Source: a virus. From it: a stretch of 38,277 bases of DNA. This document shows, in pieces, positions 17,609 through 25,336 of the stretch. The position numbers were made by a program, and so were the translations under genes. How positions within the stretch are numbered: position 1 is the first letter of the stretch; every line of letters starts with the position of its first letter. Below the pieces are notes generated by a model. That model did not search any database. It worked only from the letters and a program-made list of their open reading frames with translations, and had not been told where the DNA came from. The DNA is taken from the IMG/VR virus record IMGVR_UViG_3300043803_001662, positions 1-38,277 of that record; one strand, given 5' to 3'.

Positions 17609-18391
17609 ATGGCTACTGCAGAACTGTCAGTGAAGACGGTTGATTATCCGGCGCTGTCGCCGGATTCGCGGCAGATGGCGGTCATCGCCGCGAACCTCGA
17701 AGGCGAGCAGATGCACGAGACCGATCTCGTGCGCGTCAAGACGCCGCTGGGCGGGGCGACGCAGTGGGCGATCGAGGTGGACGGCAACACCACGACGACC
17801 GACGAGATCGTCGGCCTGCTCGTCGGTGTCGGCAAGAAGGGTGTCCTGTGGCCCGAAGAGGACCCCAGCGACGCGCGGCCCGTGATCGTGACGAACGATC
17901 TTCAGATCGGCTACCGCGTGTCGGATGACATCGGGACTTCGATCCGGCCGGAGGCGCTGGAGAAGTATCGGATCGGCGATCGGAAGTACGACTGGGTCTC
18001 CCTGTCCAACGGCCCGGAGTTCGGCTACGGCAGCGGCCGTGGCGGCTCGGGCAAGCGGTGCAAGGAGGCGCGGGTTCTGGCGATTCTTCGCCAGGGCGAA
18101 ACGTGGCCGATCCTGGTGACGGTGGGGCCTGGGAGCCTGCGGAACATCACCCCGTTCCTCAAGCGGCTCCCGGTGTTCCCGCATGAGGCCGTCATCGGCC
18201 TCAAGTTGGTGAAGGCGAAGGGTCGCGGCGGCCAGCCGTACTCCCAGATCGTGCCGCGGCTCGTCGGCACCATCACGCCGGAGCAGGGCGAGGTCGCCAA
18301 GCGGGTCTACGCGGACCCGATCCGGGCGATGTTCACCGCGCCTCCGATCTCGTCGGCTGTCGAAGCCGACGACCTCGGCGGGGAGGAGTAA
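17609..18391 (+). CDS. Conserved replication-module protein, possible ssDNA-binding role
   Basis: 260 residues, AGGAGG six bases before the ATG. It resembles, from memory, a family found beside phage and plasmid primases that carries GKxCKxxR, a later SL.....(F/Y)...L segment and YSQIVP. Here GSGKRCKEARVLAIL, GSLRNITPFLKRL and YSQIVPRLVGTITPEQ are present. The cysteine cluster usual before GKxCK is missing: only one Cys remains, with a Gly-rich run in its place. The context, between a helicase and a primase, suggests DNA binding. A firm function is not known to me. Confidence 0.6.
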   Translation: MATAELSVKTVDYPALSPDSRQMAVIAANLEGEQMHETDLVRVKTPLGGATQWAIEVDGNTTTTDEIVGLLVGVGKKGVLWPEEDPSDARPVIVTNDLQIGYRVSDDIGTSIRPEALEKYRIGDRKYDWVSLSNGPEFGYGSGRGGSGKRCKEARVLAILRQGETWPILVTVGPGSLRNITPFLKRLPVFPHEAVIGLKLVKAKGRGGQPYSQIVPRLVGTITPEQGEVAKRVYADPIRAMFTAPPISSAVEADDLGGEE

Positions 18392-18580
18392 TCCAGCGGC
18401 TGGACCGGCGGCCCAAACCCACGCATTCGTGGGCCGGTCGCCCAGCCAGCGGTGGCGTCGTAACTCTGGAAGTCGTCTGATCTGCGGGATGCAATTCTCC
18501 CATCTCCGCAGAAGTCGGCCAGTCGGCGCCGCCGGGGAAGCCCAAGCCCCGGCGGCGCCTCTTTCTCGCACGGAGGCACT
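18392..18580 (+). other. 189-base structured intergenic region
   Basis: No gene is visible here. Three separate stem-loops can be drawn. First, GGCTGG-ACCGG (18398-18408) with CCGGT (18434-18438) and CCAGCC (18442-18447), enclosing CCCACG-CATT-CGTGGG. Second, TCTGCGG (18481-18487) with CCGCAGA (18506-18512). Third, the terminator-like hairpin listed separately. The density of perfect stems suggests a structured leader, a small RNA or an attenuator in front of the primase gene. Confidence 0.5.
18525..18568 (+). terminator. Probable rho-independent terminator before the primase gene
   Basis: A perfect 13-bp GC-only stem, left arm 18525-18537 and right arm 18547-18559, with a nine-base loop (AAGCCCAAG) and a pyrimidine tail TCTTTCTC. 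It should end transcription of the first replication genes or act as an attenuator. The primase ribosome binding site begins only 13 bases further on. Confidence 0.7.
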
Positions 18581-20305
18581 GTGGAAGACTTTTTCAAAGC
18601 AGCCGCATCGTATGCGGCAATGGGATGGCGCTGCCTGCGCATCAACGGCCTGCGGGCCGACGGCAAAACCTGCACCTGCCTGTACGGCACGGCCTGCGGG
18701 ACGCCCGGCAAGCACCCGGTCGACTCGCGGTGGCAGACCGTGGCCACGACCGACGAGGCCAAACTGGCCGAGTGGTTCGATGGCACGGCGAACCTGAACG
18801 TCGGCGTCGCCCTCGGGCGCGAGTCCGGCATTGTTGACATCGAGTGGGACGACGAGGCCGGCAAGGAGACGGCCGAGAAGTTCGGCCTGCACCTCATCGA
18901 GACGCCGACCTACATCTCCCATCGCAGCGAGCATCGAATCTTCAGGTTCGATGACCGCCTGCCGGAGCAGGCCGTCATCAAGGTCGGCGGCCTGGAGGTC
19001 CGCATCGGCGGCGGCGGCAAGGGGGCGCAGTCGGTGTTTCCGCCCTCGATCCACGCCTCCGGCGTCCGCTACCGGTGGAAGTATGGCTTCTCGCCCGACG
19101 AGGTGTCGCCGGCCGAGATCCCGCCGGAACTCATGCAGGCCATCGTCAAGGCCACGAACCGCGACGAGGCGATGAAGCCGCCGGCCAGCGAGATCCTCCA
19201 CAAGAAGGTCGACTCTGGATCCAGGCACCTGACGATGGTCCGGTACATCGCCTCGAAGTGCGTCCGGATGCTGGATCCGCACGACCCGCAGGAACAGCAG
19301 GAGACGCTGATCGAGTCCAGGGCCGTGAACATGATGCAGTGCGTCCCGCCGCTGCCCGACATCGAGGTCGAGAACATCTGGCGAGGGCAGATCCGCTGGG
19401 CCATCAAGGTCAGGGCCGAAGGCGGCGGCCCCGAGTTCCTGAAGAAGCGGCTCGAAGAACGCATCGAGTCGGGCGGCATCGACGAGCCGGCCGAGTCCGA
19501 CGAGCCGGTGGACTGCCCGTTCACGCTCAACGGCCTGGAGTACCGCGACGGCGAGTGGTTCCCAGGCCGGTGGCGGCTGAAGGTCGTCCACAACGACCCG
19601 GTGACGTTCATCCTGTCGATCCCCGTGTTCTCGAAGGGCGAGACCAAGATGGTCGACGTCATCATGGACGCGGAGACCTACCGGTCGGCGGCCAAGGTGG
19701 CCTGCGCCGTCCTGGAGTCGACCCACACGGTCATCCTGGACGCCGTCCCGGAGGAGTGGGGCGTCATCTGGTGCGGCTCGGCGGCCAAGACCAAGGGGCC
19801 GCGGGCCGGCCAGCCGGCCGTCCGGGGCCTCAAGGCCAAACTCATGGACGAGGCCGTCCAGGAGGAGGCCACAGCCGAGAACCTGCGGTACGCCGCCGTC
19901 GCCGGCTGGATGCTCGACGTTCTCTGCATGACGCCGGAGCCGGGCGAGGAGGAAGAGGAGGACGGCGAGCCTGACGCCTCTGGGAGGCCCTCCTGGGTCC
20001 GCAGCAAGGACGGGGTCTGGGAACTGTGGTTCGGCTGGTCCCGCGTCTGGGAGGACGTAGACCGCCGCCAGCGGCGTCTGGAGGAGGGCGACAAACTCAA
20101 GATCAAGAAGATGCTGCTGGCCGCCACGGGCGAGAAATCGTTCCCTGTTGGCCGCTACACGGGCGACGGCGGCTCGACCCGCCGCTACATCCGGTTCACC
20201 GGCAAGCACATCCGGGCGCTGGAGAAGATCGCGGCTGGCGATTCCCTAGTTAATACTGGGGAAACGAGGGTGAGCAGCGCCGAAAGTGCGCGGAAAACCG
20301 GTTAA
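18581..20305 (+). CDS. Bifunctional DNA primase/polymerase (Prim-Pol) protein
   Basis: 574 residues from a GTG with GGAGG four bases upstream. The N-terminal part has Prim-Pol landmarks: the CTCLYGTACGTPGKHP segment (31-46), LNVGVALGRESG (72-83), the metal-binding acidic motif DIEWDD (86-91), SEHRIFRF near 116-123 with the conserved His, and GAQSVFPPS (148-156). This archaeo-eukaryotic primase superfamily makes primers and can polymerise DNA. The C-terminal 400 residues show no Walker A, so no helicase domain is fused; separate helicases flank it. An acidic run (GEEEEEDGE) is near residue 450. Confidence 0.8.
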   Translation: MEDFFKAAASYAAMGWRCLRINGLRADGKTCTCLYGTACGTPGKHPVDSRWQTVATTDEAKLAEWFDGTANLNVGVALGRESGIVDIEWDDEAGKETAEKFGLHLIETPTYISHRSEHRIFRFDDRLPEQAVIKVGGLEVRIGGGGKGAQSVFPPSIHASGVRYRWKYGFSPDEVSPAEIPPELMQAIVKATNRDEAMKPPASEILHKKVDSGSRHLTMVRYIASKCVRMLDPHDPQEQQETLIESRAVNMMQCVPPLPDIEVENIWRGQIRWAIKVRAEGGGPEFLKKRLEERIESGGIDEPAESDEPVDCPFTLNGLEYRDGEWFPGRWRLKVVHNDPVTFILSIPVFSKGETKMVDVIMDAETYRSAAKVACAVLESTHTVILDAVPEEWGVIWCGSAAKTKGPRAGQPAVRGLKAKLMDEAVQEEATAENLRYAAVAGWMLDVLCMTPEPGEEEEEDGEPDASGRPSWVRSKDGVWELWFGWSRVWEDVDRRQRRLEEGDKLKIKKMLLAATGEKSFPVGRYTGDGGSTRRYIRFTGKHIRALEKIAAGDSLVNTGETRVSSAESARKTG

Positions 20306-20317
20306 GTGGTTTTTGTC

Positions 20318-20350
20318 GTCGTATCTCGTTGCACAGCAACGAGATACGAC
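20318..20350. repeat. Perfect 15-bp inverted repeat between primase and helicase genes
   Basis: GTCGTATCTCGTTGC (20318-20332) and its exact reverse complement (20336-20350) flank a three-base loop. Outer GTGGT/ACCAC arms (20306-20310 and 20353-20357) extend it. No T run follows, so it is not a simple terminator in either direction. The surrounding 100 bases are AT-richer than the flanking genes. A shorter hairpin CCCTAGT-TAAT-ACTGGGG lies at 20244-20261 in the end of the primase gene. An origin element, cruciform or mRNA stability structure is possible. Confidence 0.7.
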
Positions 20351-20390
20351 ATACCACAAATCCCAAAATCCAAATTCTGGAAAGTGGAAC

Positions 20391-22037
20391 ATGGCAGAAA
20401 AGGTCGCAAAACTGATTGGGTCTGCGGGGTCTGGGAAGACTACGGAACTTCTGCAGGTCATGGACGGTGCCAAGAAAGCCCTCGGCGGCAGTCCTTTTGC
20501 GCTCGGGTTCGCCTCGTTCACTCGGGCCGCCCGCGCCGAGGCCGTCGCTCGGGCCAGTGCCTCATGGGGGATCCCCCCGGAGATCCTCGCCAGGGACGGG
20601 TGGTTCAAGACCTGCCACGGCGTCGCCCACAAGCAACTGGCGGTGGCCAGGGGGCAACTGATCGACGACACCAAGGCCAGCCAACTCTGGCTGGCCGATG
20701 CCCTGAAGGTCGACATCCGGACGATCATCGACGACGACAGCGGCTACGCCGTGTATGCTGGAGACAGGGCGGCCGCGACGGCCCTGAACTGCTGGGAGGT
20801 CAGCCGCGCTCGGATCGAGCCGCTCAAGAAGACGATCGCCCGCATGGTTCGGGCTGGGCAGGACGTTCCTCCGTTCGCCCAGGCCAAGCAGTTCGTGCAG
20901 CGGTACGAGCAGGCCAAGCGGCTGGAGTGCCGGTGCGACTTCAGCGACCTGCTGGCCCGCTACGCCGGGATCCACTTCGAGGCCGACGGCCTCTACGAAG
21001 TCGAGCCGGAGGGGGAACTGCCGCTCGGCGTCAAGGCGTGGATCTTCGACGAGGCCCAGGACGCCTCGGCCCTCGTTGACCGCGTGTGCAAGCGGCTGGC
21101 GGCCGGCCCGGAGGTCCGCTGGGTGTACATCGCCGGCGACCCGTTCCAGGCGATCTTCTCGTTCGGCGGCTCCGACGCCCGGCACTTCCTGGAGTGGCCG
21201 GCCGACAAGACCCGCGTCATGCCCAAGTCCTACCGGTGCCCGGCGCCGATTCTTTCCCTCGGAGAGCGGTGCCTGCGTCAGATGCACGAAGGGTATTTCG
21301 ACCGCGGCGTGGCCCCGGCCGACCATGACGGCAAGATCTCCCGCGGCGGCGGCCCGTCGTCCGTCGTGCCGGCGATCGACCCGACGCAGCCCACGCTGAT
21401 CCTTGCCCGCTGCAATTTCACGCTCGACGACTGGGCCGAGATGCTCCGGAAACGCAAGATGCCGTTCGCCAAACTCAAGTCCAAGGACAATACCGCTGCC
21501 CTGCGGGGCATCCGGGCACTCTGGGACCTCGAACACGGCGAGCCGGTGTCCGGCGACGACTTCGCCTGTGCCATCCAGGAACTGCCGGCCCGCGGCAAGG
21601 ACGGGGCGCTGCTGGAGCGTGGCACGAAGACCCTGTGGCAGAACGAACTCACTATTCGCCGCTGGGACGTTGTTTTTCCGGGCGACCTCGGCGACACCGG
21701 CATGACCCAAGGCATGATCGACCGCGTCGTCGGCGGGACCTGGGGAGACCTTGTCACCGGCGGCGAGCGGTGGCGCAACTCGGCCGTCAAATGGGGTGCC
21801 GAATTGGCGACCCGGCCACAGATTCGCCTGGGGACGATTCACGCCGCCAAAGGCATGGAGGCCGACGTTGTCGTTCTCTCGACGAACACCACCCGCCGCA
21901 TCGACGAGGCCCAGCGGGCCGACCGCGACCAGCACGACGAGGAGCGTCGAATCGAGTACGTCGGAGTCACCAGGGCGCGTCGCGAGTTGATCGTGTCCTC
22001 GGAGCCGGTGGACTACCGGATGAACATCAAACTATGA
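20391..22037 (+). CDS. UvrD/Rep-type superfamily 1 helicase
   Basis: 548 residues from the ATG at 20391, chosen because it places Walker A GSAGSGKTT at residues 10-18, as usual in this family. The frame stays open upstream to a GTG that would have to translate through the hairpin. Further motifs: DEAQ at 220-223, GDPFQAIF at 249-256, SYRCP at 280-284, TIHAAKGMEAD and ERRIEYVGVTRAR near the end. It unwinds DNA with 3'-5' polarity in known relatives, in replication or repair. The ribosome binding site is weak. The stop overlaps the next ATG. Confidence 0.9.
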   Translation: MAEKVAKLIGSAGSGKTTELLQVMDGAKKALGGSPFALGFASFTRAARAEAVARASASWGIPPEILARDGWFKTCHGVAHKQLAVARGQLIDDTKASQLWLADALKVDIRTIIDDDSGYAVYAGDRAAATALNCWEVSRARIEPLKKTIARMVRAGQDVPPFAQAKQFVQRYEQAKRLECRCDFSDLLARYAGIHFEADGLYEVEPEGELPLGVKAWIFDEAQDASALVDRVCKRLAAGPEVRWVYIAGDPFQAIFSFGGSDARHFLEWPADKTRVMPKSYRCPAPILSLGERCLRQMHEGYFDRGVAPADHDGKISRGGGPSSVVPAIDPTQPTLILARCNFTLDDWAEMLRKRKMPFAKLKSKDNTAALRGIRALWDLEHGEPVSGDDFACAIQELPARGKDGALLERGTKTLWQNELTIRRWDVVFPGDLGDTGMTQGMIDRVVGGTWGDLVTGGERWRNSAVKWGAELATRPQIRLGTIHAAKGMEADVVVLSTNTTRRIDEAQRADRDQHDEERRIEYVGVTRARRELIVSSEPVDYRMNIKL

Positions 22038-22486
22038 ACCTTCTGTTTGACACCTCCCCGGAGGAGGTCCCCGACAAAAAGAAGAAGCGGCAGTCCAAGA
22101 AGGCGGCCCCGCCGGCCACGCCGGAGGCTGCAGAAACAGCCCAAAACCTGCCGTCGCTGGAGATCATCGGCTGGTCCGAAGGGGACTACACCTGCGACTG
22201 CGGGGGTGCCTATTTTGACATTTTGGACGACTTCCGCGGCGAGTGGCTCATCGAGTGCTGCTTCTGCGGCCTCAAACTCCGCCGGCCGGCTATCCGCGAC
22301 GCCGTCCAGGCCAGCACGGACTTCGTTTTTTTCGACGGCCGGTACTCCGGCATGACAGTTGCACAGGTATCGGAAACGACGCAGGGGGTTGCGTATATCC
22401 GATGGTGTGCCGAGAAGCACAAAAGCGCGGCCGTAAAAGACGCTTGCAAGTCCTGGGTGGCCTCTGTAGGCTACGCCAGCACATAA
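22034..22486 (+). CDS. Zinc-site protein with ExoX-C/DUF3820-like tail
   Basis: 150 residues from the ATG at 22034 (overlaps the helicase stop). A Lys/Ala-rich disordered start is followed by paired cysteines (C-x-C about residue 54, later C-C-x-C), a likely zinc ribbon. The C-terminal part FDGRYSGMTVAQVSETTQGVAYIRWC matches the pattern of the small domain found at the end of exonuclease X and in DUF3820 proteins. Coupled to the helicase, it is probably a DNA-processing accessory. Catalytic residues are not visible. Confidence 0.55.
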   Translation: MNLLFDTSPEEVPDKKKKRQSKKAAPPATPEAAETAQNLPSLEIIGWSEGDYTCDCGGAYFDILDDFRGEWLIECCFCGLKLRRPAIRDAVQASTDFVFFDGRYSGMTVAQVSETTQGVAYIRWCAEKHKSAAVKDACKSWVASVGYAST

Positions 22487-22504
22487 CGCTGAACGGAGTC
22501 AGCC

Positions 22505-22669
22505 ATGCTCGTTGTGACAAGGAAAGTGGGCGAGAAAGTCCTCATCCCCGGCAAGGGGATCGAGGTCGCCATCGTGAAAGTCCTGCCAAACGGATCCGTC
22601 CGCGTTGGCATCAAGGCCCCGCCGGATGTCGGCGTGTACAGGGAAGAACTCCTGGTGGGCAAGAAATGA
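22505..22669 (+). CDS. csrA: Carbon storage regulator CsrA/RsmA homologue
   Basis: 54 residues, start MLVVTRKVGEKVLIP, then VRVGIKAPPDVGVYREEL. This matches CsrA along its length, including the conserved N-terminal MLxxTRxxGE, the GIxAPxxVxVxREE region and the RNA-contacting Arg (here Arg46, equivalent to Arg44 in E. coli). CsrA dimers bind GGA motifs in mRNA leaders and alter translation or stability. The gene has a GGAG ribosome binding site. Its stop overlaps the next ATG (ATGA), so it is an integral operon member. A phage copy could retune host or phage translation. Confidence 0.92.
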   Translation: MLVVTRKVGEKVLIPGKGIEVAIVKVLPNGSVRVGIKAPPDVGVYREELLVGKK

Positions 22670-23007
22670 AACTCTTCGAGTGCCACGGCCTGCAGTGCGC
22701 CGTTCTGAAGGGGCCGCTTGGCCAACTCAACGGCTACGTCTGCATCGAGGACGAGTCGCACCCGCTGTTCGGGGTTCACTACTTTGACCTCAACCTCGAA
22801 GTCCACGGCGGCTGCACGTTCTCCGAGGACTCACTGCCGAACGAAGACGACGCGCCGGACGGCTGGTGGATCGGCTTCGACACTGGCCACGCCGGCGACT
22901 TCATTCCGGCGATTCCAGATCTCGGCGGCGTCCCGCGTAGCGAGCAATACGTCATGGGAGAGTGCGAGAAATTGGCGAGGCAAATCTCATGCTGCATATC
23001 TGGCTGA
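22666..23007 (+). CDS. Hypothetical protein coupled to csrA
   Basis: 113 residues, start overlapping the csrA stop. Contains YVCIEDESHPLFGVHYFDL, VHGGCTFSED and WWIGFDTGHAGDF. I recall this pattern from many small phage proteins of unknown function. Soluble, with scattered Cys and no clear metal site. Transfer of function is not possible. Confidence 0.6.
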   Translation: MKLFECHGLQCAVLKGPLGQLNGYVCIEDESHPLFGVHYFDLNLEVHGGCTFSEDSLPNEDDAPDGWWIGFDTGHAGDFIPAIPDLGGVPRSEQYVMGECEKLARQISCCISG

Positions 23008-23087
23008 ACGTCGCCACGCTGATGGTGCTGGCCGGCGCAGTCACCTACCTGACGATCCTTCCGTACACGACATGGTTCGATGAATAA
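22989..23087 (+). CDS. Very small membrane protein
   Basis: 32 residues: a single hydrophobic helix (NVATLMVLAGAVTYLTIL) with short polar ends. GAGG lies nine bases before the ATG. It overlaps the previous gene by 19 bases and the next by eight, consistent with a coupled operon gene. Could be a membrane micro-protein or a chance reading frame. Confidence 0.5.
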   Translation: MLHIWLNVATLMVLAGAVTYLTILPYTTWFDE

Positions 23088-23481
23088 AGCAGAGCGACAG
23101 CGAGCGATGCGGGCCATCAAAGGCTCCACAGCCAGGGAGTCGATGATCCGCTGGTACAAGTCGCCCGCGGGGCGAGAGGCGTGGAAGCGGTACTACAACT
23201 CGGAGCATGGTCGCGAGCGGTGCCTCGCCGCCAGACGGAAAGGGACGCCGCAATATGAAAAACGACACAACCTGCGGGCAGAGTATCGCGCCGCCGCCGC
23301 CAACGGCCGGCGTCGTTGGTCCGACGCTGACGAGCAACGGCTGCGAGACCTCGTCGCCTCCGGGGCTACCGAGAAACACATCGCAACCCTGCTCGGACGA
23401 AGCCTGTCGGCCATCATGCACAAAAAGCACAAGATGGGACTCACGGTCAGTGTGGATTCCGATCGCGGAGCAAATGCCTAA
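23080..23481 (+). CDS. Myb/GcrA-like DNA-binding protein
   Basis: 133 residues. Highly basic N-terminal half. The C-terminal half RRRWSDADEQRLRDLVASG..KHIATLLGRSLSAIMHKKHKMGL has the Trp-centred helices and recognition helix of Myb/SANT or GcrA-like DNA-binding domains. Probably a transcription regulator or DNA-associated protein. Its 3' end overlaps the next gene by eight bases. Confidence 0.6.
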   Translation: MNKAERQRAMRAIKGSTARESMIRWYKSPAGREAWKRYYNSEHGRERCLAARRKGTPQYEKRHNLRAEYRAAAANGRRRWSDADEQRLRDLVASGATEKHIATLLGRSLSAIMHKKHKMGLTVSVDSDRGANA

Positions 23482-23695
23482 CGAAATGCAGACCGTCGTC
23501 GTCGGCCAGATCATTCCGGCAACCGGGATGTACCGCAAGTTCGCCGGCTGGCTCCGCGATGGGGTCTGGTACTCGTACCTGCAGGATCAAGCGACGGTCG
23601 GCGAAATGGGAGACGTTCGGGCCATCGACTTCTGGCTGCCCATTCCGGAGTGGGATCCGGGCTGCGGCGTATTTCTTGGAGGGTGGCCGGCGTGA
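23474..23695 (+). CDS. Small hypothetical protein before the methyltransferase
   Basis: 73 residues from the ATG at 23474; an alternative ATG at 23486 would give 69. Contains GMYRKFAGWLRDGVWYSYLQ and PIPEWDPGCGVF, with no known motif. The stop overlaps the GTG of the methyltransferase. Confidence 0.45.
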   Translation: MPNEMQTVVVGQIIPATGMYRKFAGWLRDGVWYSYLQDQATVGEMGDVRAIDFWLPIPEWDPGCGVFLGGWPA

Positions 23696-24399
23696 ACATC
23701 ATCACGGGCGACTGCCTCGAAGTCATGCGGGGGATGGCGGACGGCGTCGCCGACCTCGTCCTGACAGACCCGCCCTACAACATCGGCGTCGACTACGGCA
23801 GCGGCCGGAAGGCCGATCTCCGCAGCGACTACGCGGAGTGGTGCCTGGAGTGGATCGCCCAGTGCCACCGGATCCTGTCGCCTACTGGCTCGCTCTGGAT
23901 CATCAGCGGCCAGGAGTACGGGGCCGAGATCGACCTGGGCATCCGGGCGGCCGGGTTCACGATCCGCAACCGGATCACATGGCATGAGACGTTCGGCGTC
24001 TACTGCCACAACAAGTTCGGCCGCACAAGCCGGCCGATTTTCTACGCCGTCAAGGACCCCAAGAACTTCACGTTCAACAAGGCCGCCGTCACGGTGCCGT
24101 CGGATCGGCAGATCAAGTACGGCGACAAGCGGGCGGCGGCCGGCGGCAAGATCATGGGCGACGTGTGGACGATCAGCCGCGTGTGCGGGACGTTCAAAGA
24201 GCGTGTGAAGGGCGTCCCCACGCAACTGCCCGAGGAGTTGGTCCGACGAATCGTCGGCGTGTCGAGCCAGCCGGGCGACACGGTCCTCGACATTTTCGCA
24301 GGCTCCGGCACGGTTTGTGCAGTTGCAGACCACATGGGCCGACGCGGCGTCGGAATTGAACTGAACCCAGAGTACGCGGAGATCGCGGCGTCACGATGA
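23692..24399 (+). CDS. DNA methyltransferase, beta-class N4-cytosine/N6-adenine type
   Basis: 235 residues from the GTG at 23692 with GGAGG nine bases upstream. Catalytic motif IV TDPPYNIG lies at residues 25-32. The AdoMet-binding motif DIFAGSG lies near 204-210, after motif IV, giving the beta-class order. GxELNPEYAEIA closes the domain. It transfers methyl groups to an exocyclic amine in DNA. No restriction endonuclease is adjacent, so it is an orphan enzyme, likely for protection from host restriction or for timing. Confidence 0.88.
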   Translation: MNIITGDCLEVMRGMADGVADLVLTDPPYNIGVDYGSGRKADLRSDYAEWCLEWIAQCHRILSPTGSLWIISGQEYGAEIDLGIRAAGFTIRNRITWHETFGVYCHNKFGRTSRPIFYAVKDPKNFTFNKAAVTVPSDRQIKYGDKRAAAGGKIMGDVWTISRVCGTFKERVKGVPTQLPEELVRRIVGVSSQPGDTVLDIFAGSGTVCAVADHMGRRGVGIELNPEYAEIAASR

Positions 24400-24806
24400 A
24401 CTGCACCGTCCTCAAACTTGCCGACCTTTCTGCGGCCGACCTGCGCGACATCGAGCAGCGGCTGACGAAGCACGACAGCGTGTTTCAGCGGAAACTTCAG
24501 GCCGGCGAGCGTCCGGGGCACATCGCCATCGTCAAGGACGGCAATGAACTGCTCGGCTGGGCGAGGTCCGAAACCTGGGATATGTCGGCAACGCTGTCGC
24601 TGCAGACGTTGGAGAGTTTTGTTGCGCCAGGGTTCCGCCGACACGGCATTGCGGCGTTTGCGTCGGCCGGCCTGAAGGCACGAAGGGTTTTTCCTTCTGA
24701 CGTCATCGCCGTGTTCCACCCAGCCATGCTGCTGATCGCCAAAAGCATCGGCCTGCTTCCGATGATTTTCCAACGAAACGAGTCCGGCGAATGGTTGATG
24801 ATCTAG
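24396..24806 (+). CDS. GNAT-fold acetyltransferase-like protein
   Basis: 136 residues; ATG overlaps the methyltransferase stop. The segment LQTLESFVAPGFRRHGIAAFASAGL has the acetyl-CoA motif A pattern of GNAT proteins (basic residue, then RxxGIA). Motif B-like sequence follows (IAVFHPAMLLIAKSIGLLP). Phage GNAT proteins can acetylate proteins or, as in Mom of phage Mu, modify DNA bases. Tight coupling to a DNA methyltransferase makes a DNA-modification role worth considering, but the substrate is unknown. Confidence 0.6.
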   Translation: MNCTVLKLADLSAADLRDIEQRLTKHDSVFQRKLQAGERPGHIAIVKDGNELLGWARSETWDMSATLSLQTLESFVAPGFRRHGIAAFASAGLKARRVFPSDVIAVFHPAMLLIAKSIGLLPMIFQRNESGEWLMI

Positions 24807-25021
24807 ATCTCGACACACTGACCGGCCTGCGCATAGCCATCGAGAGCATGCGCGCTGCCTTTTCGGCCGCGGCCACCTCGGTGTCCAAGGACAGAAGCGC
24901 GGCCGGCGTTGTGTTTGCCGCCCATATGCTCGACGAAGCCTTTTCGGCCTTCGACACGGCGGTCGTGCGGTATGTCAGACACAAACTGGAGGGCGACGAT
25001 GCCGATGAAGAAGGGCTATAG
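24791..25021 (+). CDS. Small helical acidic protein
   Basis: 76 residues, ATG overlapping the previous gene by 16 bases. Ala-rich helices ([19 protein letters not shown]) and an acidic end GDDADEEGL. No motif recognised. Confidence 0.5.
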   Translation: MVDDLDLDTLTGLRIAIESMRAAFSAAATSVSKDRSAAGVVFAAHMLDEAFSAFDTAVVRYVRHKLEGDDADEEGL

Positions 25022-25136
25022 CCACAAAACCGTCAGCCAGAACATCAAGACCCTGAAGAAGGAAGGGCGGCCGCAGAAGCAGGCCGTTGCGATCGCCCTC
25101 GATATTGCCGCCAAGGCCAAAAAGAAAGGTAAATGA
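24999..25136 (+). CDS. Short Lys-rich phage protein
   Basis: 45 residues from the ATG at 24999. [20 protein letters not shown] and [21 protein letters not shown] fit a family of very short basic proteins often seen in phages (KKGYS.KTI..N....[11 protein letters not shown], as I recall it). Function unknown; possibly DNA- or RNA-binding. Overlaps both neighbours. Confidence 0.6.
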   Translation: MPMKKGYSHKTVSQNIKTLKKEGRPQKQAVAIALDIAAKAKKKGK

Positions 25137-25336
25137 TGCGCGCCACGCTCACGTTCCAGATCCCGGACGAGGTCGAGGAGTTCAATGCCGCCATGAGCGG
25201 CGAGACGTTGCTCACGCTGATGCACCGCATCCAGCGGGCCTGCCACGCGGCGCTCGATCATTCGGACTCGGATGACGGCGAGATTCGTCTGGCCGAGGAG
25301 ATTCTCGGGATCATCGACGACGCCGATGTTGAGTGA
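25133..25336 (+). CDS. Small acidic hypothetical protein
   Basis: 67 residues (ATG at 25133, or 25136). Starts with a strand [12 protein letters not shown], then helices. It ends [12 protein letters not shown]. Overlaps both neighbours, typical of this operon. No family recognised. Confidence 0.5.
   Translation: MMRATLTFQIPDEVEEFNAAMSGETLLTLMHRIQRACHAALDHSDSDDGEIRLAEEILGIIDDADVE

Noticed and set aside
17627-20209. 860-residue open frame on the minus strand
   Set aside because: It is the mirror of two strongly supported plus-strand genes and crosses the terminator hairpin. Its composition (Asp, Arg, His, Pro, Leu-rich low complexity) is that of an antisense frame in GC-rich DNA.
20286-20390. 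N-terminal extension of the UvrD-like helicase from the GTG at 20286
   Set aside because: It would need translation through the 15-bp hairpin and puts Walker A unusually far from the start.
20562-21935. 457-residue open frame on the minus strand
   Set aside because: Antisense to the UvrD-like helicase; no motif.
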